Origin: Phocaeicola abscessus CCUG 55929
GTDB lineage: Bacteria > Bacteroidota > Bacteroidia > Bacteroidales > Bacteroidaceae
DNA length: 64,000 bases
Direction of reading: 5' to 3'
Assembly (NCBI RefSeq): GCF_000312445.1
Contig: NZ_HE997182.1
Location: 532,841 to 596,840 of the forward strand
Shown here piece after piece: positions 47,785 to 56,694 of this stretch (the first letter of the stretch is position 1; each line of letters starts with the position of its first letter). Under the pieces are notes generated by a model. It had not been told where the DNA came from. It worked only from the letters and a program-made list of their open reading frames with translations, and did not search any database. The position numbers were made by a program, and so were the translations under genes.

Positions 47785-48966
47785 ATGGATGGCAGGAATT
47801 ATTTGAAGCAGTGGGCGGATACGTATAAACGGGAATTGACTGATAACATCATGCCTTTCTGGCTAGAACATGGGCTCGACCGCCAACATGGCGGTCTTTA
47901 TACCTGCTTGGATAGGGATGGCGCGCTGATGGATACGACTAAGTCTGTGTAGTTCCAAGGACGCTTCGCCTTTATTGCCGCCTTTGCGTATAACCACATA
48001 GCGAAGAAACCGGAATGGCTGGAGGCTTCCAAGCATTGTATTGATTTTATGGTCGGTCATTGTATTGATACCGACGGGCGAATGTTTTTCGAGGTCATGG
48101 AAGACGGTACCCCCTTGCGTAAGCGTCGTTATCTGTTTTCCGAATGCTTTGCCGCCATCGCGATGGCGGAATATGCCATTGCTTCGAGAGACGACAGGTA
48201 TGTAAAGAGAGCCTTGGAACTGTTCAACCTGATAGTGACATATCTTCGTACGCCGGGATTGTTGGAGTCCAAGTGTCTGCCTGCGTTGAAAACGCGGGGA
48301 TATTCCATGACGATGATTCTGATCAATACGGCTTCGCGTATTCGAGAAGCGATTCCCGATCCTGTACTGGATGCTCAGATAGATAAATCGTTGGAAACAT
48401 TGCGTTATTTCATTCATCTGGAGTTTAAGGCTTTGCTCGAAACGGTCGGCTTGGAGGAAGAATTTATCGATACCTGCAACGGCCGGGTGATCAATCCCGG
48501 GCACTGTATCGAGACCTCTTGGTTTGTGATGGAGGAAGCCGAGCACCGTCAATGGGACAAAGATTTGCTCGATATGGCTTTGCGGATATTGAATTGGTCG
48601 TACGAATGGGGATGGGATAAGGTATATGGCGGTATTATCAACTTTCGGGATTGCCGGAACTTCCCGCCTCAGGATTATTCGCAGGATATGAAATTCTGGT
48701 GGCCTCAGACGGAGACGATTATTGCAAGTCTGTATGCTTACTGGGCGACGAAAGAAGAGAGATACATAAACATGCATAAGGAAGTGAGCGAATGGACATT
48801 CGAGCATTTCCCCGACAGGGAATATGGAGAATGGTATGGCTATTTGCATCGGGACGGTACGGTGGCTCAACCGGGCAAAGGCAATATTTTCAAAGGGCCC
48901 TTCCATATTCCCCGTATGATGATCAAAGGCTACATGCTTTGTCTTGAGATTTTAAACGGCAAATAA
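47785..48966 (+). pseudogene. nanE: AGE-family N-acylglucosamine 2-epimerase (nanE), interrupted by TAG at a conserved Trp codon
   Basis: From the ATG at 47785 the 393-codon frame reads through to 48966 as an AGE-fold epimerase (MPFWLEHGLDRQHGGLYTCLD; RYLFSECFAAIAMAEYA; WWPQTETIIASLYAY), apart from a TAG at codon 56 (47950-47952). The context is TKSV-stop-FQGRF, where the family has Trp (KSVWxQGR), so TGG to TAG is the simple explanation. Such epimerases convert N-acetylmannosamine to N-acetylglucosamine. A shorter product could start at ATG 48049 but would lack the N-terminal barrel helices. The gene sits between nanA and nanQ in the operon, and its neighbours look intact. Confidence 0.9.
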
Positions 48967-48968
48967 CG

Positions 48969-49412
48969 ATGATACACGGTAAACTGAGCGATAGCGGGCG
49001 GATTGAATCCCTGCATCCGTCGATGAAAGTGTTGTTCGACTATGTGAAGTCGCACGACTTTTCGACAATCCCCTTGGGACGAATAGAAATAGACGGCGAC
49101 AACTTGTTTATCAATTATTCCGAAGTAAAGGGAATGTCCAGAGAAGATCAGATGTTGGAATTTCACCGTCGTTATATGGATGTACACATTCCTTTTGCGC
49201 ACGAGATATGGGGTTGGAAGGCGACGTCTGACCTGCGACACCTTGCCGAGGAATACGATGTGGAGAAAGATTTCGCTTTGTCCGACGATTGCCCCGCATC
49301 GTTTACGGATGTTTATCCGGGGGAGTTCGTCGTGGCTTATCCGGAAGATGCGCATGCCCCGAATATCGCCCCGTACGATTTCCGCAAATTGGTGGCAAAA
49401 ATAAAACTCTGA
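48969..49412 (+). CDS. nanQ: YhcH/YjgK/YiaL family protein, probable N-acetylneuraminate anomerase NanQ
   Basis: A 147-residue single-domain cupin-like protein with the family words INYSEVKGMSREDQMLEFHRRYMDVH and YPGEFVVAYPEDAHAPN. The E. coli homologue NanQ (YhcH) speeds the opening of sialic acid between its anomers, helping NanA. The His/Glu residues in EFHRRYMDVH and PEDAHAP are the likely metal and substrate ligands. It begins 2 bases after nanE. Convergent nanM follows after 18 bases. Confidence 0.9.
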   Translation: MIHGKLSDSGRIESLHPSMKVLFDYVKSHDFSTIPLGRIEIDGDNLFINYSEVKGMSREDQMLEFHRRYMDVHIPFAHEIWGWKATSDLRHLAEEYDVEKDFALSDDCPASFTDVYPGEFVVAYPEDAHAPNIAPYDFRKLVAKIKL

Positions 49413-49430
49413 AAGGAGAAGAGGAGTGGA

Positions 49431-50551
49431 TCATTTTACCGTTATCCGATAAATTTCATTCGTCCGGATGCCCGGCTTTAATTCTCCTCCGATCAGATAA
49501 AGATTCTTTCCGTCGTTTACGAATGAAGCGCCGGTGCGGGCAGTGACGGGAAGTTCTCCTGCCCCGGTGCGTTTCGCTGGGCTTTTTTCGAGGATACTCC
49601 ACCCGTTTACGTCGTATTGCAGGAGGTAAGGATTGAATCGGTACCATGCCGCAGGATGTTTTATATAATCTGCTGGTGGATCCGTCATGCCTATTCGAAA
49701 CAGATTGCGGTATATGCCTCCGACGAAAAACATGCGATCGTTCATGCTGACTGATGCACCTCCTCCTAAGGCGAGCGGACTGCTATATTCGTCTACGGGG
49801 CCGGTGATTTCTTCCCATGCTTTCGCTTCTGCACGGTAAAGATAGTCGTTTAAAGCGATCGATCGGGCGGTCAAGTTGAATCCCCCGAAGAGGAAGAAGT
49901 TCGTTCCGATCGCTCCGCACACCAGTTGTATGCGGACCTGCCCCGGAAAGGGAGGCAATGTCTCCCACCTGAGCTCTTCGTGACGCAAGTCCAATCGAAT
50001 GAATTGGTGGCAAGGAATGCCTGCCTTATTCCCTCCGGCTACATAAAGATAATCGCCTGCTCGACAACCCGTCATATTATCCGACGGAAAAGGCAGGCCG
50101 GGCAACGAATCGATTTGAATACGTTCCCTCGAATGGCTTTCCCAACGTATGCGGATAACTGAAGAGAAAGTGTTTTTTTGGTTGTTCCCGCCTATGAAGA
50201 TAAGCCCGTCGCCGGTAATGATGGATACTCCGTAAGCGGCGGCGTCGGGTAGTGCGCCGATCTGTCTCCATGTCAATCGGATCCCCTTATCCAAGGGCGT
50301 GGCGTAGATTCCTTTGTAATACCGTTTCGTGCCGCCTTCGGCAATGGGAACTTCCGGAAAGTTACATCCTCCCGCTATGATCAGGTAACCGGCGGTATCC
50401 CCGCGAAACAGGCCGATACACCTTGTTCGATACCTGTTTCGGCTTGAGGGAAACCGTCCATGAGTTCGTAATCGACAGACATTGCTCCTTCCCCCACGCA
50501 TGACAGGCAAAGTAATATCGTACTTAACAGTACAAGATGTGTTTTCTTCAT
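49431..50551 (-). pseudogene. nanM: NanM-type Kelch N-acetylneuraminate mutarotase lipoprotein, with a one-base frameshift
   Basis: The gene starts at 50551 with a lipoprotein signal (LLSTILLCLSC) and runs in one frame to GVSACFAGI, then hits a stop 30 bases on. The Kelch part (AGGCNFPEVP, then repeated GG-N and Tyr/Trp blades such as DGLIFIGGNNQ, MNDRMFFVGG, NDGKNLYLIGG) lies in the next frame to 49431. The shift falls at a CCCC run on the plus strand (50399-50402); one more C restores CFAGDTAGYLIIAGG. NanM turns alpha-sialic acid to the beta form in the periplasm. Either a frameshift mutation or a homopolymer read error explains it. Confidence 0.85.
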
Positions 50552-50568
50552 GCAGTTTATGTTTGCGA

Positions 50569-50615
50569 CAAAGTTAGCACAAATTTTGTCGCTCGTACAA
50601 TTTGATTTACTTTTG
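50569..50615. promoter_or_regulatory. divergent promoters of nanM and the LTA-synthase-like gene
   Basis: On the minus strand TAACTTTG (50576-50569) serves nanM. On the plus strand TTTG at 50585-50588 and TACTTTTG at 50608-50615 are separated by 19 bases and serve the downstream gene. The two promoters share a 47-base region, so a regulator bound here could affect both. Confidence 0.65.
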
Positions 50616-50632
50616 CAGCAAATACGGTGATT

Positions 50633-52456
50633 ATGAAGAAACGACTTGTTTATCTGAGCCTGTTTTTTGCGGCGGTCTGGCTGATCTTTGTGCTGCAGAA
50701 ACCCTTGTTTATGATTTACAATGGTGCCGTAGGGAGGGATATTTCTCTTGGCAATTTCTTGCGGGTCATGTTTCATGGCCTTTCTCTGGATGCGGCGATG
50801 ACAGGTTATTTGATAGCCGTACCTTTTGTTTGTGTGCTCATCAGCATCTGGTGCAGAGCTTTCCCCCTGAAGAAGATCCTCCTTGCCTATTACGTCTTGA
50901 CAGCGCTTTTCATCGCGCTTGCTTTTATCGTCGACATGACCCTTTATCCTTTTTGGGGATTTAAGTTGGACGCTTCTATTTTCGTTTATATGGATTCGCC
51001 GAAGGAAGCTTTGGCCAGCGTCTCTGCCGGTTACATCCTGCTCCGCATCATTCTTATCGTAGCGCTCGCTGCTCTCTATGGCTGGCTGTTGTGGAAGATC
51101 ACTCCAAAGATCTTGGAAAAGATGCGGCATCGGGTGTTCGGCTCCGTGCTGATGATGTTCATCGCGGGTATATTGGTTCTGGTTATCCGGGGTGGAGTAG
51201 GGCGATCGACGACCAATGTGGGACAAGCTTATTTCAGCGAAGATCAGTTCTTGAATCACTCGGCGGTGAATCCTGTATTCAGTCTGTTGTCGTCGATGAG
51301 CAAATCGAAAGATTACGGCAAGCAATTCGATTTTTTCGACGAGGCTACACGCGCCGACTTATTTCGCGGATTATATCCGACGGCTGACGGCGATAGTACG
51401 ACGCAGCTTCTGAAGACGAAACGCCCGAACGTATTGCTCCTTCTTTTGGAAGGTTACGGCTCTACTTTCATCGAACCGTTGGGTGGCTATCCGGGAGTCT
51501 CTCCCAATCTGAACCGGTTTTGCGAGGAAGGTGTTTTCTTCACCAACTGCTATGCGGACAGTTACCGTACCGATCGTGGGATAATATGCGCTTTCAGCGG
51601 CTACTTGGGATTGCCTACCGTCTCGGTCATGAAGATACCAACGAAGTGTAGCAAATTGCCTTCCATCGCAAAAGAGCTGGAGAGACAGGGGTATGCGACC
51701 GATTTCCTTTACGGTGGGGATATTAACTTTACCAATATGAAAGGATATTTAAAGGCGACGGGTTTCCAACATCTTACCTCTGCCGGTGATTTCTCGTTGG
51801 CGGAACAAACCAGCAATGCTTGGGGCGTGAATGACGAGTACACGTTTGAACATCTTTATCAGGAATTGATAAGCCGGAAAGAGAAATTATGGCATACGGC
51901 GTTTTTGACGTTGAGCAGCCACGAACCTTTTGAGGTGCCTTTCGATCGCTTCGACGACAAAGTAAAGAACGCATACGCTTATACCGACGATTGCATTGGA
52001 AAACTGATCGACCGGATGAAAGGCTCTTCGCTGTGGGATAATCTGCTGGTGATCATTCTTCCCGACCACGGTCGCCACTATCCTGAAAACGAATATGCCA
52101 ATCATCCTAAATTTTTCCGTATCCCGATGATTTGGGTAGGCGGAGCCGTCAAACAGCCGGTGAAGATCGATAAGCTGATGAACCAGAGCGATTTGCCCGC
52201 CACCTTATTGGGACAGCTCGGATTGGATCATTCGGCCTTCGTTTTCAGTCGAAATGTGTTGAACGATCGTTATACCTATCCTTTTGCGTTTTACAGCTAT
52301 AACAACGGATTTGCGTTTTGCGACGGTACCGGTGTAACGCTATACGATAATCATTCGGAGAAGATCGTGATTGACGAACCCGTTTCCGACAAAAATCGGC
52401 TTGAGCGGGGAAAGGCAATCCTGCAGAGCGCTTACGACGATCTGGGAAAGAGGTAG
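50633..52456 (+). CDS. LTA-synthase-like membrane sulfatase (phosphoglycerol/phosphoethanolamine transferase superfamily)
   Basis: A 607-residue protein with about five membrane segments in residues 1-190, then an extracytoplasmic alkaline phosphatase-type domain: LEGYGSTFIEPLGG (metal-site Glu), a putative catalytic Thr in SYRTDRGIICAFSGY, and the distal metal site in IILPDHGRHYP. The fold is shared by lipoteichoic-acid synthases and phosphoethanolamine transferases. In a Gram-negative host it probably transfers phosphate-linked head groups to envelope glycans or lipids. Start is ATG 50633; a GTG two codons earlier is possible. It does not need formylglycine, so the broken maturase would not affect it. 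Confidence 0.9.
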   Translation: MKKRLVYLSLFFAAVWLIFVLQKPLFMIYNGAVGRDISLGNFLRVMFHGLSLDAAMTGYLIAVPFVCVLISIWCRAFPLKKILLAYYVLTALFIALAFIVDMTLYPFWGFKLDASIFVYMDSPKEALASVSAGYILLRIILIVALAALYGWLLWKITPKILEKMRHRVFGSVLMMFIAGILVLVIRGGVGRSTTNVGQAYFSEDQFLNHSAVNPVFSLLSSMSKSKDYGKQFDFFDEATRADLFRGLYPTADGDSTTQLLKTKRPNVLLLLLEGYGSTFIEPLGGYPGVSPNLNRFCEEGVFFTNCYADSYRTDRGIICAFSGYLGLPTVSVMKIPTKCSKLPSIAKELERQGYATDFLYGGDINFTNMKGYLKATGFQHLTSAGDFSLAEQTSNAWGVNDEYTFEHLYQELISRKEKLWHTAFLTLSSHEPFEVPFDRFDDKVKNAYAYTDDCIGKLIDRMKGSSLWDNLLVIILPDHGRHYPENEYANHPKFFRIPMIWVGGAVKQPVKIDKLMNQSDLPATLLGQLGLDHSAFVFSRNVLNDRYTYPFAFYSYNNGFAFCDGTGVTLYDNHSEKIVIDEPVSDKNRLERGKAILQSAYDDLGKR

Positions 52457-52614
52457 TCGACGAAGGGACGATAGATGTGGGGTGGTGCGAGGCTCTGCAT
52501 ATTTTTATCGATCGGTGAAAAAGTTTATTTATTCCGTAATCTGTTTTCTTGTTTCCCGAATAAAAGTTCTAAATTTACGCCTTGGACAGTGTGGTTTATT
52601 TAATATGAAGAGCA

Positions 52615-54024
52615 ATGGATAAGAAAAAGATGAACCGTCGGAAGTTTTTGGGATTGTTCGGTACGGGAGCCATCTCTACCGCCGCGGTTCTGACGGGATG
52701 CAAAAAACCGGAAACGCTGCGGATAGAGGATGACTATCAATCGCAGACGGAACCTCCCCGAGGAAAGATGAGCTATCGTACTTCTCCTACGACGGGGGAT
52801 AAGGTTTCTCTTTTAGGATATGGCATGATGCGCTTGCCGACGGAGGAAGGAGTGGCTGCGCGCGATAGCAAGAGCCCGATCGATCAGGAGATGGTAAATC
52901 GATTGGTCGACTACGCCATCGAGCACGGCGTGAACTATTTCGATACCTCGCCGGTTTACTGTCAAGGTATGTCGGAACATGCGACGGGAATAGCGCTGCA
53001 CCGTCATCCCCGTGACAGTTATTTTATTGCTACCAAGATGTCGAACTTCAGTCCGGTCACGCATAGCCGCGAGGCTTCTGTCAAATTGTTTCAAAATTCG
53101 CTCAAGGAGCTTCAGGTAGATTATATCGATTATTACTTGTTGCATGGCATCGGCATGGGGGGCTGGGAGGCTTTCAATGCACGCTTCGTGGACAATGGTA
53201 TCTTGGATTGGCTCGTGGAGCAGCGGAAGGAAGGGAAGATCCGGAACCTCGGCTTCTCTTATCATGGCGATATAGAGGTCTTTGATTATTTGTTGGAGAA
53301 TCACGATAAATACCACTGGGACTTCGTGCAGATTGAATTAAACTATTTGGATTGGGGACATGCCAAAGAAATCAACGAACGGAATACCGATGCGGAATAC
53401 CTGTACGGAGAATTGCGGCAACGAGGAATACCCGCCGTAATCATGGAACCCCTGTTGGGCGGACGGCTTTCGAATGTCCCTCAGTATATCGCGATGGAGA
53501 TGAAGAAACGTGACCCAGAACATACGGTGGCCTCGTGGGCCTTTCGTTATGCCGGTACCCCGGAAGGCGTGCTGACGGTACTGAGCGGTATGACTTATAT
53601 GGAGCATCTGAAGGATAATTTGTTATCTTATTGCCCGTTGAAACCCGTCTCCAAAGAGGAGGAAGCGTTTCTTTACGATATCGCCCGCAAGTTGGTCGGT
53701 TTGCGAACGATTCCCTGTAACGATTGCAAATATTGCATGCCCTGTCCTTACGGCATCGATATTCCGGGTATCTTCGTTTATTATAACAAGTGCAAGAACG
53801 AGGGAACCTTGCCGCACGATACACAGGACAAGGCATATGCCAGACTGCGTCGCAGTTATCTGTTAGGGTTAAACCGAACGATCCCGAAGCTCCGTCAGGC
53901 TGATCATTGTATCGGATGCGCCCAATGCGAGCCGCATTGCCCTCAGAACATCCGTATTCCCGACGAATTGCACAAGATCGATGCGCAGATCGAGACCTTG
54001 AAGCAGGAACTGTTTTACAGTTGA
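52615..54024 (+). CDS. aldo/keto reductase with C-terminal 2[4Fe-4S] ferredoxin domain
   Basis: A 469-residue protein. The N-terminus MDKKKMNRRKFLGLFGTG resembles a twin-arginine signal followed by a lipobox (VLTGC), so it may be exported by Tat and lipid-anchored. The aldo/keto reductase barrel has GVNYFDTSPVY, ATKMSNF and IQIELNYLDW-type motifs. The C-terminal part has two CxxCxxC clusters: CNDCKYCMPCPYGID and CIGCAQCEPHCPQNI, both ferredoxin-like. The family includes proteins implicated in oxidised sugar or aldehyde reduction, but the substrate here is unknown. It is monocistronic with 158 bases before it. Confidence 0.9.
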   Translation: MDKKKMNRRKFLGLFGTGAISTAAVLTGCKKPETLRIEDDYQSQTEPPRGKMSYRTSPTTGDKVSLLGYGMMRLPTEEGVAARDSKSPIDQEMVNRLVDYAIEHGVNYFDTSPVYCQGMSEHATGIALHRHPRDSYFIATKMSNFSPVTHSREASVKLFQNSLKELQVDYIDYYLLHGIGMGGWEAFNARFVDNGILDWLVEQRKEGKIRNLGFSYHGDIEVFDYLLENHDKYHWDFVQIELNYLDWGHAKEINERNTDAEYLYGELRQRGIPAVIMEPLLGGRLSNVPQYIAMEMKKRDPEHTVASWAFRYAGTPEGVLTVLSGMTYMEHLKDNLLSYCPLKPVSKEEEAFLYDIARKLVGLRTIPCNDCKYCMPCPYGIDIPGIFVYYNKCKNEGTLPHDTQDKAYARLRRSYLLGLNRTIPKLRQADHCIGCAQCEPHCPQNIRIPDELHKIDAQIETLKQELFYS

Positions 54025-54159
54025 GCAATCCCCTGCATACCTCAACTCCTCCTTATTTGAAAGAGAGGTGAATGCTGTCCAAAAAGTCTGAAAGATTGCA
54101 TCGGTATAGGCGAGCGGCCTGCGTGAACGACTGGTTTGAGGAAAGTGGTTTTCCGACGG

Positions 54160-55278
54160 TTATTTCAACTTATCGTAGTCTTCGTCCGTAACGGGTTCCA
54201 ACCATTCGTTGGATGCTCCCTCGACGGGAACGGCTATGGCGATATGCTGAAACCAGCTGTCTTTCGTTGCACCGTGCCAATGTTTCACTTCGGCGGGGAT
54301 ATCCACTACATCGCCGGGCTGCAACGCTTGTGCCGGTTTTCCCCAAGCCTGATACCAACCGCGACCGCCGACGCAAATCAGTATTTGTCCGCCCTTGTGA
54401 TGAATATGCCAGTTGTTTCGGCAACGTGGCTCGAAAGTGACGTTCGCTACGCGGAGTTTCCCTCTGCCATCGGCCAATCCCGCTAAATAGCTGTTCCCGA
54501 TAAAATAGTCGGCATATGCCGTGTTTGGCTCTCCCTTCAGGAAAATCATATGCTCGATGGGTTCTCCTTCAGAGAAGGGTTCGCCGAAGATTTCGGCAAT
54601 AGCCTTTTGCGCCCGATAGGCTTCCGTTTTACCTACATGTTTTCTCAGTGCGGCGGGAATGGCGCGAATATCTTCATCCGGCAGTCCCATATTCCGCGCT
54701 CCGTTGACATGCGCCTTCAGTTGGGGTTCGACGCCTTTTATTCCCGAGAGAGCGCTGAGTGTAACCAGTTCCCGATCGGCGAAAGAGAGGTTGTTTCGTG
54801 CGAAGATATCGCCGAAGAGGTGTGCTTTCAGATAGTAGTCGGTTGTCGGAGCAAAGTCGTAGACGAAAGCTCTCCCCGACAGACGGGTCTGTACCCTCGT
54901 ACCGTCTTTCAGTGCATCGTAATCCGCAGGCAAGGGATCGGCATCCTTTCCCTCCCGATCGATAATCCCTCTCTTCTTTTGTGCTTCGACGACTTGTTGA
55001 AGCGTGCTTAATCCGTTCAGGCTTCTCGGAAAGCCCGTATATGCATACAGTTGTGAGAGCGCCTCTTTGATTTCACTGACTGTCAAGCCGTCGTTCAACC
55101 CGTTGTCGATAGCGTTGCTCAAGCGGGCCAAATCGCCTTTCGCTTCTAAGCAAGCGATGGCGGCCATGTTCTGCAGGCGTTTGCTTAATGAATGTTTCAT
55201 GGTTCCTTGTGCATTTAATGAATAACAGGACAGCAAGAACAGGAGGCTCGTCGCCCATCCTTTGATCAACCTGTTCAT
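54160..55278 (-). CDS. exported double carboxymuconolactone decarboxylase-like protein with C-terminal cupin
   Basis: A 372-residue protein with a signal sequence (ATSLLFLLSCYSLNA, possibly a lipobox at LLSC). Two CMD-like helical domains follow: one at about residues 35-110 (EAKGDLARLSNAIDNGLNDG, EIKEALSQLYAYTGFPRSLN) and one at about 155-230 (ADRELVTLSALSGIKG). A cupin ends the protein, with NNWHIHHKGGQILICVGGRG and PAEVKHWHGA supplying His ligands. The function is unknown; CMD proteins handle peroxides or thiols, and cupins bind metals. It is a minus-strand single gene facing away from the ABC importer. Confidence 0.85.
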   Translation of the reverse strand: MNRLIKGWATSLLFLLSCYSLNAQGTMKHSLSKRLQNMAAIACLEAKGDLARLSNAIDNGLNDGLTVSEIKEALSQLYAYTGFPRSLNGLSTLQQVVEAQKKRGIIDREGKDADPLPADYDALKDGTRVQTRLSGRAFVYDFAPTTDYYLKAHLFGDIFARNNLSFADRELVTLSALSGIKGVEPQLKAHVNGARNMGLPDEDIRAIPAALRKHVGKTEAYRAQKAIAEIFGEPFSEGEPIEHMIFLKGEPNTAYADYFIGNSYLAGLADGRGKLRVANVTFEPRCRNNWHIHHKGGQILICVGGRGWYQAWGKPAQALQPGDVVDIPAEVKHWHGATKDSWFQHIAIAVPVEGASNEWLEPVTDEDYDKLK

Positions 55279-55496
55279 GTAGTAAGTGTTTAAATTTGAT
55301 ACAAAGCTACGAATTACGAAGGGGAACCAGTTTTACATAATTACGGATAATCGTACCGAAATTACACTTTAGGGTTTTTACCCTGACTCACACTATGCAG
55401 GTTGTCGCTGTTGGTGCGCATTCCGTTTCGTGCCGATCTCTCGTTCCCGTTCGCTCTTTTTATCCTGAAATAGGCATGCATGTACCGAATATTCGT

Positions 55497-55504
55497 ATCT
55501 TTGC
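55497..55504 (+). promoter_or_regulatory. -7 box of the ABC importer operon
   Basis: TATCTTTG matches TAnnTTTG and is 26 bases before ATG 55531. It overlaps an upstream in-frame ATG (55480) region, which supports the later start. I saw no B12-box (cobalamin riboswitch) motif between 55279 and 55530. Confidence 0.6.
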
Positions 55505-55530
55505 ATAAAATGATCGAATCGATTGGAACG

Positions 55531-56694
55531 ATGAAAGAGGTATTGTTTTTAAGTGCGGCTGCGGCCCTTTCGATGCTATTCGACGCCTGCAATCCGTCAA
55601 CGAAAAAACTGCAGGCCGGCCATGCGGCAACGGCGACGGAGCCCGACGCTGCCACCGTCATTCAGGCTCGCTATGCCAAAGGTTTTTCTGTCGAATATTC
55701 GAAGGAAGGCGTCAGATTGATCGATATTCGAGATCCTCAAAACGAAGGAGAGGTCGCTTATCGTTTCGCCCTTGTATCCAAGGGAATGAAATCTGTTGCG
55801 ATACCGCCCGAGTATACGGCGATAAACGTCCCTATCGCTCGTTGTATTTGCATGACCTCGCTACAGTTGTCGAATTTTACGGTTTTACGAGCGCACGACT
55901 TCATTACCGGTATTACGGGTACGAAGAATTTGTACAATCGCGATATTCACGCCCGCGTGAACGACGGGCGCATCGTCAAGATCGGGATGGAGGGGAACTT
56001 CGATGCCGAGATCATTATGGCTGCCAATCCGGATGTGATATTCATCTCTCCCTTCAAACGGGGTGGTTACGAAGCTATTAAAGAAACGGGCATTACGCTG
56101 ATTCCTCATTTGGGATATAAAGAACTTGATCCGTTGGGACAAGCTGAATGGATCAAGTTCATCAGCCTGTTCATCGGAAAGGAAAAAGAGGCGAACGACG
56201 TATTCGACGGAATTGTCGCTCGCTATACTGCATTGAAGGAAAAGGCTGCGAAAGTGAGCGTGCGCCCCGTAGTATTCAGTGGAGAAATGCATGGAGGTAA
56301 CTGGTTTGCCGTCGGTGGGAGAAACTACTTGGCGAAAATGTTCGAGGATGCCGGCGCCGACTATGTGATGAAGGATAATCCGAGTAGCGGAGGAGTCAAC
56401 ATGGAATATGAAAAGCTGTACAGCATAGCTGCCGATGCCGATTATTGGCGGATATTGAACAGCTTCCCGGGAGAGTTTTCGTACGAGGCCCTGAAGGCGA
56501 GCGATCCGCGGAATGCCGATTTCAAAGCTTTCCAGAAAAAGCAAGTGATTTATTGCAACATGCAACAGAGTCCCTATTATGAAATTGCGCCGGTAGAGCC
56601 GGATGTCGTCCTCGCCGACTTTGTCTACGTGTTTCACCCGGAGTTGTTGCCGGCCGATTATCGACCGACCTTTTATAAAATCCTGAAGCAGTGA
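55531..56694 (+). CDS. ABC importer substrate-binding lipoprotein, BtuF/FepB-type
   Basis: A 387-residue lipoprotein: MKEVLFLSAAAALSMLFDAC, with Cys20 after the lipobox. The body is a TroA/BtuF-type helical-backbone binding fold: ARCICMTSLQLSNFTVLRAH, AANPDVIFISPFKRG, VVFSGEMHGGNWFAVGG. Such proteins bind vitamin B12, haem or ferric siderophores. The convergent cobalamin operon makes a corrinoid the likeliest cargo, but haem or siderophore cannot be excluded. The permease gene's GTG start overlaps this gene's TGA stop by four bases. Confidence 0.88.
   Translation: MKEVLFLSAAAALSMLFDACNPSTKKLQAGHAATATEPDAATVIQARYAKGFSVEYSKEGVRLIDIRDPQNEGEVAYRFALVSKGMKSVAIPPEYTAINVPIARCICMTSLQLSNFTVLRAHDFITGITGTKNLYNRDIHARVNDGRIVKIGMEGNFDAEIIMAANPDVIFISPFKRGGYEAIKETGITLIPHLGYKELDPLGQAEWIKFISLFIGKEKEANDVFDGIVARYTALKEKAAKVSVRPVVFSGEMHGGNWFAVGGRNYLAKMFEDAGADYVMKDNPSSGGVNMEYEKLYSIAADADYWRILNSFPGEFSYEALKASDPRNADFKAFQKKQVIYCNMQQSPYYEIAPVEPDVVLADFVYVFHPELLPADYRPTFYKILKQ

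Noticed and set aside
44612..47952. Recoded stop codons (selenocysteine or suppressor use) in the radical SAM and nanE genes
   Set aside because: One stop is TAA and the other TAG, at unrelated residues (likely Gln and Trp), and no SECIS-like structure or common context is seen. Independent point changes or read errors are simpler.
47863..48906. 347-codon minus-strand open frame antisense to nanE
   Set aside because: The plus strand reads as an AGE-family epimerase with operon neighbours; the minus frame lacks any recognisable feature.
55279..55530. Cobalamin riboswitch before the ABC importer
   Set aside because: I found no B12-box-like core or paired elements; only a TAnnTTTG promoter close to the start is visible.
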